DNA of 64,000 nucleotides from Pirellula sp. (lineage in GTDB: Bacteria > Planctomycetota > Planctomycetia > Pirellulales > Pirellulaceae): the NCBI GenBank assembly GCA_021300155.1, contig JAJTID010000038.1:1-64000 (forward strand), in the 5' to 3' direction. The position numbers were made by a program, and so were the translations under genes. This document shows positions 1-9,052 of the stretch, piece after piece (positions within the stretch are counted from its first letter, which is position 1; the number at the start of each line of letters is the position of its first letter). The notes below the pieces were generated by a model that had not been told where the DNA came from, did no database searches, and saw nothing but the letters and a program-made list of their open reading frames with translations.

Positions 1-63
1 TGCAGATCATTCATGCTTCATGATCGAGGTTGCTGGTACAATGCTCAGCGTGAACGATTCTTA

Positions 64-597
64 CTAGCAAGCGGATGGCAAGTGCATGTCAGCGAAAATT
101 GGGATTCGAGCCTGGATTGATTTTGCGTTTCGCAAGATCTTTAACTTTTCTAAGTTTCGCACTGCCACTCGATGCAATAACGCGGTGTACTCGACTCCAC
201 GCGCCACTTCAAAACCGTTCTTCACTGCACCGATCAGCACCTTGCCTTTACCCAAACCGTAGTCCAACAAGTGGCAATGTCGAATGTCCTCGCCGAGGAT
301 ATTGCGAGCCTCCTCGATTGCCAAGTCAATCAAGCCGAAAGTTGATGGAAAGTAACGATTTTGTAATGCCAATCGCTCCCCTGTGAAAAGGTCTTCTTTG
401 TCAATGGACGAATATGTATCTACCCCGTATCGGTAGTCAAATAGGACGTCGTCCTTGATAAGAGTGTACAGTCCGAAAACACCGTACTTTCTAATCAGAA
501 GCCTGAACACGTCCAGGGAATACAGAAGTCTTTTTGTCGTACGGGTCAAAAGACGCATTGTTTGTAGATGGCTAAAAGAAATCATAGCAGCGTCCAT
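64..597 (-). CDS. Class I SAM-dependent methyltransferase, C-terminally truncated
   Basis: The 177-residue product has an N-terminal helical part followed by a Rossmann motif I (LLDYGLGKGKVLIGA, about residues 110-124) and a motif II acidic residue (GVEY, about 134-137), typical of small class I methyltransferases of 220-250 residues. The reading stops soon after strand 2, so the usual post-motif II loop and the strands that complete the fold are missing. Neither other frame of the remaining 60 bases restores recognisable methyltransferase sequence. It is probably a truncated or decaying gene, though a short divergent family cannot be excluded. Substrate unknown. It is followed at distance by genes on the same strand but shows no operon link. 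Confidence 0.5.
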   Translation of the reverse strand: MDAAMISFSHLQTMRLLTRTTKRLLYSLDVFRLLIRKYGVFGLYTLIKDDVLFDYRYGVDTYSSIDKEDLFTGERLALQNRYFPSTFGLIDLAIEEARNILGEDIRHCHLLDYGLGKGKVLIGAVKNGFEVARGVEYTALLHRVAVRNLEKLKILRNAKSIQARIPIFADMHLPSAC

Positions 598-686
598 ACA
601 GTACTCTCAAAACTGCATCTTGGCATGAGCACTTATGGCAGAAGAACGGAAAATGCAAAATTGCAGGGTATTCCCGTCAAATCGTG

Positions 687-1769
687 CTACTTCGCGAAAC
701 CACCTTCGAAGGCGGAGAACTCGGCCCAGACAGGGAGATGAGAACTCACCTGCATTGCCTGATCGTAACTAAGATTAAGTTGACGAAGGAAATCGATAAC
801 GCCCGCTCGCCCTGTGAATTCGTCTGTTGATCGCGTCGGGATCAGGATGTTGTCGAGCATCGATTCTCCCGAAACCGTTGTCGCGATGTCATCGATCGCA
901 TGTACCATCGAAAGCCCGGTGACATTCTGAAGTTCTTTCGAGGAACATCCAAAATCTCCGAGCAACAATACGTCGTCTTCGATTCGTCCGTCTTGCCGGA
1001 TACTTCTCACTAATCGTGGTAACAACTCACGTTGCTTGGATGAGTAGATCGGATCGAATCGAATATTGACTAACGTGAATGTGAAGGCTCGCTCAGGATT
1101 CACTTGCTTAGCTCGAAACCAACCCACCAACGGATCGTAATCCATCAAAGACTGCGGATCATCCACCGTGTAAAGCTGATCTCGATCGGTTTCGATGCGA
1201 TCAGTATCAAACAGGAATGCGAACTGCTGCTTTTGGCCATCAGTGCCGACGCGAGGTCCTCTCATGTACTCGAAGCGACGATCGCTCATGTTGATGCGAT
1301 CCACGAGGAGTGGCAAGATGTCGTTTTGTCGCGATGATATGTGCTGAATTGCGACCACGTCAAACTGCCGAATGATTCGCGCAAGTGTCTCGGTGACGGG
1401 CGCTTTACGGAGCTTCGTTTCGTTGAAGGCGTGCAGATTGAAGCTAGCGACTCGGATTCGAGGATCGGCTACACTCTTCGTCGAAGCATCTGGTTTGCCG
1501 GCCAATGCGGTCCGTAGCGAGCTATTTTTCCAGACGGGAATCAACTGTTTCGTATTTCTAACGACCTCCGCCGGATTCATCGCATGGGAGGAATTGGGAA
1601 CGCCGCTTGTGCCGAAATCCCAACCGACTGCGGGGGCGGCCATTGGAGTTTGCGTTACCGGATGCAATCGAAGATGCTGCCAGCCATCCAATTGATAATG
1701 CTGAGAGCCGTACGCCAATCCGCCGGCAGTCGCTGCTAATAGTAAGTAACGCTTCCAAAGCCGAAACAT
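687..1769 (-). CDS. Membrane-anchored endonuclease/exonuclease/phosphatase-fold protein with degraded active site
   Basis: This 360-residue protein has one N-terminal hydrophobic segment (about 7-22), a linker, and a domain from about residue 104 that follows the DNase I/EEP pattern: RVASFNLHAF at the first strand, DVVAIQHI, VLLLGDFGCSS, an LDNILIP strand, and a final SSHLPVWAEF. In active family members these blocks read ALQE, GDFN and SDH. Here the metal-binding Glu is His143, the Asn of GDFN is Gly274, and the Asp of SDH is Ser342; Asp272 and His344 remain. Fold assignment is good. Catalysis is doubtful, so it may be a structural or binding homologue. The N-terminal anchor points to the cell envelope. 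Confidence 0.75.
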   Translation of the reverse strand: MFRLWKRYLLLAATAGGLAYGSQHYQLDGWQHLRLHPVTQTPMAAPAVGWDFGTSGVPNSSHAMNPAEVVRNTKQLIPVWKNSSLRTALAGKPDASTKSVADPRIRVASFNLHAFNETKLRKAPVTETLARIIRQFDVVAIQHISSRQNDILPLLVDRINMSDRRFEYMRGPRVGTDGQKQQFAFLFDTDRIETDRDQLYTVDDPQSLMDYDPLVGWFRAKQVNPERAFTFTLVNIRFDPIYSSKQRELLPRLVRSIRQDGRIEDDVLLLGDFGCSSKELQNVTGLSMVHAIDDIATTVSGESMLDNILIPTRSTDEFTGRAGVIDFLRQLNLSYDQAMQVSSHLPVWAEFSAFEGGFAK

Positions 1770-2114
1770 GTTCGTTCGAATGTCATGGTATCAATAGAGA
1801 CTTCACAGACATGCAGTTATCGACAAATAGATTGCAGTCAATGAAGGAACAATAGAGTTCTATGGCGAATCTCCAATCGATCATTGAACTGCAACGAATG
1901 TATCAATTAAATCAACAGAAAACTCGCAAGTGCGCACTTCATCCAGTAGTGACGAGGATAAAGTTCCACTATCCCAGACCGAAACTCAAGCGGATATGCT
2001 CGTTTGTAATTCAGTCCCACCCCTGATCGTGATTCGATTTCGTGTTCCTCGCGCACACTTCGGGTTGTGACAGAACAAGCTTCCGCTTGACAGCGAGAAA
2101 AGTTGTTTCAGGCA
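1770..2114. other. Intergenic region between secA and the EEP-fold gene
   Basis: No gene is supported here. It must hold the 3' end of the secA transcript and the promoter of the leftward gene. A 12-base perfect palindrome AAGTGCGCACTT lies at 1928-1939, and a short hairpin CAAGC-TTCC-GCTTG at 2076-2089 lies just beyond the secA stop without a clear U-run. Neither can be assigned a role from sequence alone. Confidence 0.4.
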
Positions 2115-5100
2115 TCAAACCTGCTTGCGCATGCAGCAGTTCTTGAATTTCTTGCCTGACCCGCACGTGCAAGGATCGTTTCGACCGAGTTTGTCTCCAC
2201 GGTTGCGAATCGTAGGGATCGCTTCTTCGGTGATTCCGGCCCTCTCCGCAGCCTCGAGATCGCGTTGCTTTTCAGCCAACAGTGCTGACGATTCCGCTTG
2301 TAACGTCGATCGCAAATCGAACTCATCATGACGTGCACTGGTTTCCACCCAAGAGTCGGCGACAATATCCGAATCGATCGCTTCCATTCGGAAGATAACG
2401 TCCGTCATTCGTTCACCGATGGAAAGCCACATTTGATCGAACAGTCGCATACCTTCCCGTTTGTATTCGACCTTTGGATCCATTTGTCCCATGCTTCGGA
2501 AGTTCACCCCTGCGCGAACATGGTCCATGGCGAGCAAATGATCTTTCCAAGCAGAATCCAATTGTGTCAGCAATACGGTTCGTTCCATCCTCCGAATTTC
2601 AGGGAAGAAACGATCCTCTATTGCCTGCACAAGCTTGGTAACAAAGACATGCGTTGTCCAAGACCCGATCTCGGACGATTGTCCCGACCACGGAACCGAC
2701 GTGCGTGCCCATTGAGCAATGTTTTCCAATTTTTCTTCATTGCGAACGGTGATGTCATTGATCGTCGACGTTTCATTTCGACCAAAGAGTTCTTGAGCTT
2801 TTGCCTCAACGAGTTGTCGAAGTTCAAACCCTTTCTTGATCGACTTACGAGCGATCTCGACAAGATTTTCAAACGCTTTATTGGGGTCCTCGCTTAGGAC
2901 TTCGACGACTGTATTGTCATCAAATCGAGTGGTCGCCCAGTTCGCGAGGGCTTCACCATCAATGGTCATTTGCTCCGGGCCAGTCATCTGACTGAATCGT
3001 CGGAAAGCAACCAAGATCGGAAATTGGCATTCTCGTTCGGTGTATGTGTCTTCCGCTTTCTTCAGCAGTTTTGCGACAATAGGTTCAACTTCCAGCCCCT
3101 TCAGCTCACTCGGATCTACTCGAATGCCGAATTTGTTCGCCATCCATCCGACGAGTGAGTTAATGCCAAAGTTGTCGCTGAGGTAGATATCACCCTCGCT
3201 AAGGTCGATGTCGCCGATGTACTTCGTTGCTTTTTCAATCAGCTCTTCGTCCATGCGATCTCGATCGATCTTCTTCAAGGAGCTGATGGTATAGTCCATG
3301 TTGAATCGGGAGTTGACCCATTTGGTCATCGCTTCCCAATTCCACTCCGACTGCTCAGTCTCTTGTGGCAAGTTCTCGTCGATCGCATCCAAAATCTGTG
3401 TCTCAGCAACTCTTTCCGCTTGATCCTTAGCGTAAAGAACAGCCGTAGCAGCTTCTACACCTCGAAAATCCTTTGGATCCAGTTGAACACCTAAACGTGC
3501 ACCGGCCCACTTTGCATAGGATTCTGCGCCGAATAGAGGATCGCAATACTGAACTACATTGGAATGGATCTGCTCCGAGAGTTGCTTCATTACCAAGTCA
3601 CGACAACTGGTACCATCCAAGATTTCTTGTCGATAGCCGTAGACCTTTTTGCGCTGAAAGTCCATGACTTCGTCGTATTCGAGCAAACTCTTGCGAGCTT
3701 CGAAGTTTCGTTCTTCCACTTTTCGTTGGGCGCCCGAGATTCGTTTAGAAACATAAGGGCTTTCGATAGCCTCGCCGTTCCCCATCCCCATTTGCTTCAT
3801 CCAATTGCGAACCCAATCGCCCGCAAAGATGCGCATCAAGTCATCTTCGAGAGACAGATAAAAGCGGCTGGAACCCGGATCCCCTTGCCGACCGCATCGT
3901 CCACGAAGTTGCAAATCGATCCGACGTGACTCGTGGCGTTCGGTACCAATAACGTAGAGTCCACCTTTTTTGCGAACGACCTCCCCTTGCGCTTTCATTC
4001 CTTCGCGTTGTTCGATCTCGTGCACCAGGGTGTCCCACTCTTCCTTCGGAACTTCGAGACGCGTGGGGTATCGATCCTGGAGTTGTGCCCAAGCCATCGT
4101 CTCTGGATTGCCACCCAAGATAATGTCGGTACCACGACCAGCCATGTTCGTTGCAATGGTGATGGCTCCTGAACGGCCGGCTTGTGCCACGATGTCGGCT
4201 TCACGACGATGCTGTTTGGCATTGAGCACTTCGGCCTTTACGCCTCGCCGCTCGAGCAGTTTCGCGAGTCGTTCACTTTTCTCGATCGACACTGTACCAA
4301 CCAAGATGGGCCGACCTGCCCGCTCGATCGATTCGATCTCGGATTTGGCTATCGTCTCGGTTTCCTTCGAGTCTGATTTTTTGACAACGATCTGGTTGTC
4401 ATCTTCGGATTGGATCGTGCCAACCAAAGAAAGCCGTTTGCCCCCTTTGAATACAATCGTATCGTATTTGTTGACTCGTTCGACTTCTTGCGCGACCGCG
4501 TCAAATTTTTCTTCTTCGCTTAAATAAATCGAGTCCGGGTACTCGATTCGTTGCAAGACTTTGTTCGAAGGGATGGCAATGACACCGAGCTTGTAGATCT
4601 TGTTGAATTCGTTGGCTTCGGTCATGGCCGTACCGGTCATCCCCGAAATCTTTTTGTAGAGCTTGAAGAAATTCTGTAGCGTGATGGTCGCAAGCGTTTG
4701 CGTTTCTTCTTTAATTCGCACTCCTTCTTTTGCTTCCACCGATTGATGCAAACCATCGCTCCACTGGCGCCCTTCCATGAGTCGACCGGTGAACTCATCC
4801 ACGATGATGATCGCACCTTCTTTGACTACATAGTTGACGTCACGCTTGTACAAGTGATGCGCCTTCAACGCATTGTCCAGCAAGTGAGGCCATTCCATGT
4901 TTCCAACGGTGTAGAAGCTTTCCACGCCAGCAAGCTTTTCCGCTTGTCGAATCCCTTCGTCGGTCAAATTGACGGTGTGATCTTTTTCATTGACGACGAA
5001 GTGTTCTTCCTTCTTGAGTGCACGGGCAACTTTGTCTGCTTCGGTGTATTTGCCAAGATCGCGTGCTGCGCTACCGGAGATAATCAGTGGTGTTCTCGCT

Positions 5101-5840
5101 TCATCGATCAGGATATTGTCCACTTCGTCGATCACGGCGTAGTGAAGCGGACCTTGGACTTGTTGTTGCTCTGGAGGGAACCGGTTATCACCGCGAGCGG
5201 CCATGCGCATGTTATCTCGCAGGTAGTCGAAGCCGAGTTCGTTGTTCGTTGCATAGGTGATATCGCATGCGTAGGATCGTTGACGTTCGTCATTCGACAT
5301 GCCGCTTTGAATATTGCCGATGGTCATTCCAAGACCCGTGTAAAGCGGTGCCATCCATTCCATATCGCGCCGAGCCAAGTAATCGTTCACCGTAACTACG
5401 TGAACGCCTTTGCCTTCGAGTGCGTTCAAGTAAGTCGGCAATGTTGCGACAAGCGTCTTGCCTTCTCCGGTGATCATTTCTGCGATATTGCCACCATGGA
5501 GAACCATGCCTCCGATGAGTTGGACATCGTAATGTCGCATGCGCAAAAAGCGTCGCCCCGCTTCACGACATGTTGCGAATGCTTCCACCAATAAGTCATT
5601 GACCGTTTCACCTTTTGCAATTCGCTTTCGAAACGTCTCCGTCAGGCCTTTCAAATCGCCGTCACTCAGAGCCATCATTTTCGGCTCAAGTTCGCCGATC
5701 TGTCTGGCGAGTTCGGTGAAACGTTTGATCTGCCTAGAATTCGCGGAACCGAAGAAGACGGTAAGGCCTCGATCTAAACCACCCAAAACGCCATTGACTG
5801 CGTTGGTTGTGCCTTCCCAAAATTTCTCTAGCAATTGCAT
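2115..5840 (-). CDS. secA: Preprotein translocase ATPase SecA, long planctomycete form
   Basis: SecA is the motor that drives unfolded preproteins through SecYEG. The 1241-residue product (E. coli SecA has 901) shows Walker A GEGKTL at 125-130, DEVD at 238-241, the NMAGRGTD motif at 565-572, and the ERHESRR...QLRGRCGRQGDPG arginine-finger region at about 634-655. A SEC-C zinc tail carries Cys1224, Cys1226, Cys1235 and Cys1236. Two additions stand out. One is an insert at about 465-508 inside NBD2. The other is an expanded scaffold between 775 and 1003, where a W-A-N-x-R-F-G helical unit recurs about four times. It lies alone on its strand, with a divergent gene upstream at 5996. Confidence 0.97.
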   Translation of the reverse strand: MQLLEKFWEGTTNAVNGVLGGLDRGLTVFFGSANSRQIKRFTELARQIGELEPKMMALSDGDLKGLTETFRKRIAKGETVNDLLVEAFATCREAGRRFLRMRHYDVQLIGGMVLHGGNIAEMITGEGKTLVATLPTYLNALEGKGVHVVTVNDYLARRDMEWMAPLYTGLGMTIGNIQSGMSNDERQRSYACDITYATNNELGFDYLRDNMRMAARGDNRFPPEQQQVQGPLHYAVIDEVDNILIDEARTPLIISGSAARDLGKYTEADKVARALKKEEHFVVNEKDHTVNLTDEGIRQAEKLAGVESFYTVGNMEWPHLLDNALKAHHLYKRDVNYVVKEGAIIIVDEFTGRLMEGRQWSDGLHQSVEAKEGVRIKEETQTLATITLQNFFKLYKKISGMTGTAMTEANEFNKIYKLGVIAIPSNKVLQRIEYPDSIYLSEEEKFDAVAQEVERVNKYDTIVFKGGKRLSLVGTIQSEDDNQIVVKKSDSKETETIAKSEIESIERAGRPILVGTVSIEKSERLAKLLERRGVKAEVLNAKQHRREADIVAQAGRSGAITIATNMAGRGTDIILGGNPETMAWAQLQDRYPTRLEVPKEEWDTLVHEIEQREGMKAQGEVVRKKGGLYVIGTERHESRRIDLQLRGRCGRQGDPGSSRFYLSLEDDLMRIFAGDWVRNWMKQMGMGNGEAIESPYVSKRISGAQRKVEERNFEARKSLLEYDEVMDFQRKKVYGYRQEILDGTSCRDLVMKQLSEQIHSNVVQYCDPLFGAESYAKWAGARLGVQLDPKDFRGVEAATAVLYAKDQAERVAETQILDAIDENLPQETEQSEWNWEAMTKWVNSRFNMDYTISSLKKIDRDRMDEELIEKATKYIGDIDLSEGDIYLSDNFGINSLVGWMANKFGIRVDPSELKGLEVEPIVAKLLKKAEDTYTERECQFPILVAFRRFSQMTGPEQMTIDGEALANWATTRFDDNTVVEVLSEDPNKAFENLVEIARKSIKKGFELRQLVEAKAQELFGRNETSTINDITVRNEEKLENIAQWARTSVPWSGQSSEIGSWTTHVFVTKLVQAIEDRFFPEIRRMERTVLLTQLDSAWKDHLLAMDHVRAGVNFRSMGQMDPKVEYKREGMRLFDQMWLSIGERMTDVIFRMEAIDSDIVADSWVETSARHDEFDLRSTLQAESSALLAEKQRDLEAAERAGITEEAIPTIRNRGDKLGRNDPCTCGSGKKFKNCCMRKQV

Positions 5841-5995
5841 TTTTGGACAACTATTGGAGGATGGATACGAATGAGTCCCTAGAATCGAGGACTCTTCGAC
5901 ACCCGAATGAGTCTATTCTACGGATTTTCTTGATTTGGTCGCGGGGAGCGTATCGATTCATGGATCTTGCGTCAATTCAAGCATTCTGAAAGCCA

Positions 5996-6478
5996 ATGAA
6001 TTCAAACAGCAACGACGGGGAAAAAGCGGAAATCGACGACCGAGATCCGTGGTATGCGAAAGGTTTGTCTTTCGAATGCACTCAATGCGGGAATTGTTGC
6101 AGCGGCCCTGGTACAGGATTCGTCTGGGTTTCCGAGGCTGAAATTTCCGCCATCGCCGCTCGGATAGGCATGGATGATGACATTGACGGCTTCGAAAGGA
6201 AATTCACCCGCCGTATCGGCGCCCGAGTGAGTTTAGTGGAGTATTCGGACGGGGACTGCATCTTCTTGGATCCGAAATCTAGGAATTGCTCGGTTTACGA
6301 GGCGCGTCCGGTCCAATGTCGAACTTGGCCTTTTTGGGATTCGAATGTTGTTACCCCGAAAGCCTGGGGAGCGGCTGCCAAAAGTTGTCCTGGATGCAAC
6401 CATGGCAAACTGTATTCGCTCGTTGAGATTCAGAAAACTCTGAGGACAGATAAACTGGGAGCAGAGAACTCCAATTAG
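5996..6478 (+). CDS. YkgJ-type Cys-cluster protein (UPF0153)
   Basis: The 160-residue protein carries the family pattern CTQCGNCCSGPG near residue 25, then CIFLDP, NCSVYEARPVQCRTWPFW and a late SCPGC. These cysteines are expected to bind a metal, zinc or an iron-sulfur cluster; the family has no settled biochemical role. The start is the ATG at 5996, divergent from secA with about 155 bases between them. The gene ends two bases before a perfect inverted repeat followed by a T-run, so it is probably transcribed as a single gene. Confidence 0.88.
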   Translation: MNSNSNDGEKAEIDDRDPWYAKGLSFECTQCGNCCSGPGTGFVWVSEAEISAIAARIGMDDDIDGFERKFTRRIGARVSLVEYSDGDCIFLDPKSRNCSVYEARPVQCRTWPFWDSNVVTPKAWGAAAKSCPGCNHGKLYSLVEIQKTLRTDKLGAENSN

Positions 6479-6480
6479 CA

Positions 6481-6512
6481 CGTAGTTCGACTAAAGTCGA
6501 ACTACGATTTTT
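6481..6512 (+). terminator. Rho-independent terminator after the YkgJ gene
   Basis: A perfect 12-base-pair inverted repeat (CGTAGTTCGACT, two-base AA gap, AGTCGAACTACG) is followed by ATTTTTCTT. It starts two bases after the YkgJ stop codon. The left arm also encodes the last codons and stop of the convergent PIG-L gene. On the minus strand no T-run follows, so it should mainly stop rightward transcription. Its perfect symmetry also fits a REP-like dispersed element. Confidence 0.8.
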
Positions 6513-7135
6513 CTTGCATGAAATGCTTCGGCGAATCCGCTTTCTGCACGCGACTCTAATCCGCGGATTCGCATCATCGCTTGAAACGTTTCGCGATCAA
6601 ACCAAGGTTTTTCTCGTTGGGTGGGAAACTCATCCAAAAGGTATTGGATTTTCGATTGAACGGTCTCGGCCTTTAGCGGAAAGAACACATTGGGATTACC
6701 CAAGTCGCCCTCGTACTTCGGGATTTCATATTCCAAGATGAGATGGCTTCGAAACGTTTGCCAGGTTAGCTCAGCCAACAGTCGGTGATCTTGATGCCTA
6801 TCCTCAAGGCGATGTGTGAAGATGACATCCGGCGAAATACTCGGCGACAGTATTCGAAACTGCTCCTTGATCCCAGATTGTTGGGATGGGAAGTGGGTGT
6901 CGCTGAAGAAGTGCGTATGGATTGTGCGCGATGGGTTGTTGCCAAACCAACGGCGGAAGCTTGATATCGCTTCAATTTCGCGAACTCGATTGCAACCAAA
7001 CACAATCCAGTCCATTCTCGCGGCTGGATTTCGCGACATTAACTCAAGCAATGTTCCTCCGCAACCTATCTCGATATCATCGGGATGGGCACCGATGCAC
7101 AATACCGAATGGAGATTTGAGAATTCGAGCTGCAC
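6491..7135 (-). CDS. PIG-L (LmbE-like) family deacetylase
   Basis: The 214-residue product has the family zinc site: AHPDDIEIGCGGTL near the N-terminus (His, Asp-Asp) and HRLEDRHQDHR in the middle (His-x3-Asp-x-His-x-Asp-His). Members remove N-acetyl groups from amino sugars or related substrates, usually in the cytoplasm. The only in-frame start after an upstream TAG is GTG at 7135. It is the last gene of the leftward GT2-cytidylyltransferase-PIG-L operon, separated by 37 bases from the cytidylyltransferase. The context suggests it acts on an N-acetylated sugar of the surface polysaccharide or its precursor; this is inferred. Confidence 0.85.
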   Translation of the reverse strand: MQLEFSNLHSVLCIGAHPDDIEIGCGGTLLELMSRNPAARMDWIVFGCNRVREIEAISSFRRWFGNNPSRTIHTHFFSDTHFPSQQSGIKEQFRILSPSISPDVIFTHRLEDRHQDHRLLAELTWQTFRSHLILEYEIPKYEGDLGNPNVFFPLKAETVQSKIQYLLDEFPTQREKPWFDRETFQAMMRIRGLESRAESGFAEAFHARKIVVRL

Positions 7136-7172
7136 GTATCGATGTTCCTATGTCTGAAATCGGCTTGCCGTT

Positions 7173-7979
7173 TTACGATTTGGCTTCCTTAGGATCGTGC
7201 CGTGGATATCGCCAAACTTCCCATGGTCGCTCTCCACTTTCTTGCAGATCATCTAACATTTGTTTTTCTTTGTAAGTGTCCATGCATGCGAAAAAGCCTT
7301 CGTAGGGAACGCTAAACAGTTTATTCTTGGCGATCAGTCGATTGAATGGTGCAGGAATGATCTCTTCGCCGTCATGAATCTCTCCAAAGATGGCACTGTC
7401 TAGAACAAAAAAACCAGCATTTGCTCGAAGACCTGATTCGCTCACCGCCACGATTTCGCTGACCGAGCCATCGCTTCGCGAATCTACGCAGTGAAACGTT
7501 TGCACGGGTCGAACAGACATAAAGGTTGCGATCGCATCGTTCCTTTGATGTGTGTCAATGATCGAATCCAAAGAAACATCACTGAGACCGTCTGTGTAGT
7601 TTGCTAAGAACGTTTTTTCTCCGTCCAGAAAACTCTCCACAACTTTCAGTCTTTGACCAATATTGGACATCAAACCTGTATCCACAAACTTGATGTTCCA
7701 ATCGTGAACGTCACCTGTCGAAGACTCGTTGGCCAATTTATTCTCCTTTTCAACAAAATCACGTGGAAGGCGATCGCTATAGTTCTGGAAATACTCCCTG
7801 ATCATTTGGCCTTTCCAACCAAGGCAAAGAATAAAATCTGTGTGACCATAGTGCGCGTAGTACTTCATGATATGCCACAAGATTGGCCTATTCCCAACGT
7901 GAACCAATGGCTTAGGGATGGACTCCGAGAATTCTCGCAATCGCATTCCAAGTCCTCCGCAAAACAGCACAACTTTCAT
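7173..7979 (-). CDS. rfbF: Glucose-1-phosphate cytidylyltransferase-like nucleotidyltransferase
   Basis: This enzyme family makes CDP-glucose from CTP and glucose 1-phosphate. The 268-residue protein starts with the nucleotide-binding signature FCGGLGMRLREF...PKPLVHVGNRPILWHIMKYY, carries the metal site region NYTDGLSDV, and ends with the typical EGFFACMDTYKEKQML...PWEVW block. The middle position of the GGxGTRL signature is Met rather than Thr. The start ATG at 7979 overlaps the stop of the upstream glycosyltransferase by four bases, so translation is probably coupled. A CDP-glucose 4,6-dehydratase lies in the divergent operon, which supports CDP-sugar rather than dTDP-sugar chemistry. Confidence 0.87.
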   Translation of the reverse strand: MKVVLFCGGLGMRLREFSESIPKPLVHVGNRPILWHIMKYYAHYGHTDFILCLGWKGQMIREYFQNYSDRLPRDFVEKENKLANESSTGDVHDWNIKFVDTGLMSNIGQRLKVVESFLDGEKTFLANYTDGLSDVSLDSIIDTHQRNDAIATFMSVRPVQTFHCVDSRSDGSVSEIVAVSESGLRANAGFFVLDSAIFGEIHDGEEIIPAPFNRLIAKNKLFSVPYEGFFACMDTYKEKQMLDDLQESGERPWEVWRYPRHDPKEAKS

Positions 7980-9052
7980 CGAAGCCGAGACTCCTGACGT
8001 TCCAAGTCATTTGCAACAATGGTGATGTCTTCGAAAGCTGGAGGATTTCCTGAGGAACCAAATTGAGGTTCCGCATGTTTTCGGAGTGTTTCCCGTGTGC
8101 TGCCGCCGATCCCTGTATTCTTCACGATCTGCGGAATTACGGATAGCCACTTTTGAAACTGAAGCAGGTAACTCATGATTCCCCAAAAGCAATTAGCTCG
8201 CTCCCAGTATCCGATGGGCGCTTCGAGAACATTGCGAATATGTCCGACCAAAAGTTGAAAACGAACCACAAAGTTGAAGGTAGCGCTCGATTTGTTTGGG
8301 TTTGACCATGCAGTTTCTTCTTCCAACGTACCACTCGCCGAACAAGCATCTTCGTGTACGCGAAAGAAAAAAAGTTCGTCGGGGACCTCAGCACATTTTC
8401 CTTGTAAAGCGAGAGCACTCATTAGCACTTTCTCCCACCCGAAATAGGGCTTCCAGAGAGAAATTCTCTGTAGTGCTTCTCTACGGATCAGTCCATAAAC
8501 ATCAAAGCATGCATTGTTTCCGAGCAGCACATTGCGGAAACGTTGGTGGGCGAATCGCATCGCCTTAGAATCTGCTAGCACGAACTTGCTGTCTTCTCGT
8601 GCAGTCAATACTTCGGCCGCACCGCTGAGGTCACACCCTTGAGTGCGAACGGGAATCCCGTGGGAATCAATAACCCCTACTCGCGTTTGACACCAAATAA
8701 CGGAAGGGTTTAAGTCCAAAACATTTACGCATGTAGCAAGGAAATTCGGAGTGCACAAATCATCGTGAGCAGCCCATTTGAAGTAAGCTCCTTGGGAGAG
8801 CTTAAATACACGGTTGTAGTTCCAAGGCGCTCCATAGTTTCTTTCCTGCCGCTCATACCGAATGCGCGAATCCCTCGCTACATAATGTCGACAAATATCG
8901 TCGGTTCCATCCGTGGATGCGTTGTCGGAAATCACCAATTCGAAATTTTCAAACGATTGAGCAAGAAGGCTGTCGATTGTCTCCGATAGATATCTCGCAC
9001 CGTTGTATACCGGAATTCCTATACTGACCTTAGGATCACGATCAATGATAAT
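7976..9052 (-). CDS. Family 2 glycosyltransferase, probable non-ATG start
   Basis: The protein has the GT-A nucleotide-binding pattern: VSIGIPVYNG near residue 10-18, LVISDNASTDGTDDI at about 39-53, and WAAHDDL at about 94-99, where the Asp pair should bind metal and donor. The first 38 residues are only obtained by reading upstream of the TTG at 8938. The frame stays open to a TAA at 9071-9073 but contains no ATG, GTG or TTG there. AGGAG lies seven bases before ATT at 9052, so I place the start there. The alternative is an ATG at 9057 in another frame plus a frameshift. First gene of the leftward sugar operon; the acceptor is unknown. Confidence 0.85.
   Translation of the reverse strand: MIIDRDPKVSIGIPVYNGARYLSETIDSLLAQSFENFELVISDNASTDGTDDICRHYVARDSRIRYERQERNYGAPWNYNRVFKLSQGAYFKWAAHDDLCTPNFLATCVNVLDLNPSVIWCQTRVGVIDSHGIPVRTQGCDLSGAAEVLTAREDSKFVLADSKAMRFAHQRFRNVLLGNNACFDVYGLIRREALQRISLWKPYFGWEKVLMSALALQGKCAEVPDELFFFRVHEDACSASGTLEEETAWSNPNKSSATFNFVVRFQLLVGHIRNVLEAPIGYWERANCFWGIMSYLLQFQKWLSVIPQIVKNTGIGGSTRETLRKHAEPQFGSSGNPPAFEDITIVANDLERQESRLR

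Noticed and set aside
4698-5594. 298-codon open frame antisense to secA
   Set aside because: It lies wholly inside the confirmed secA gene on the other strand and has a composition typical of a shadow frame.
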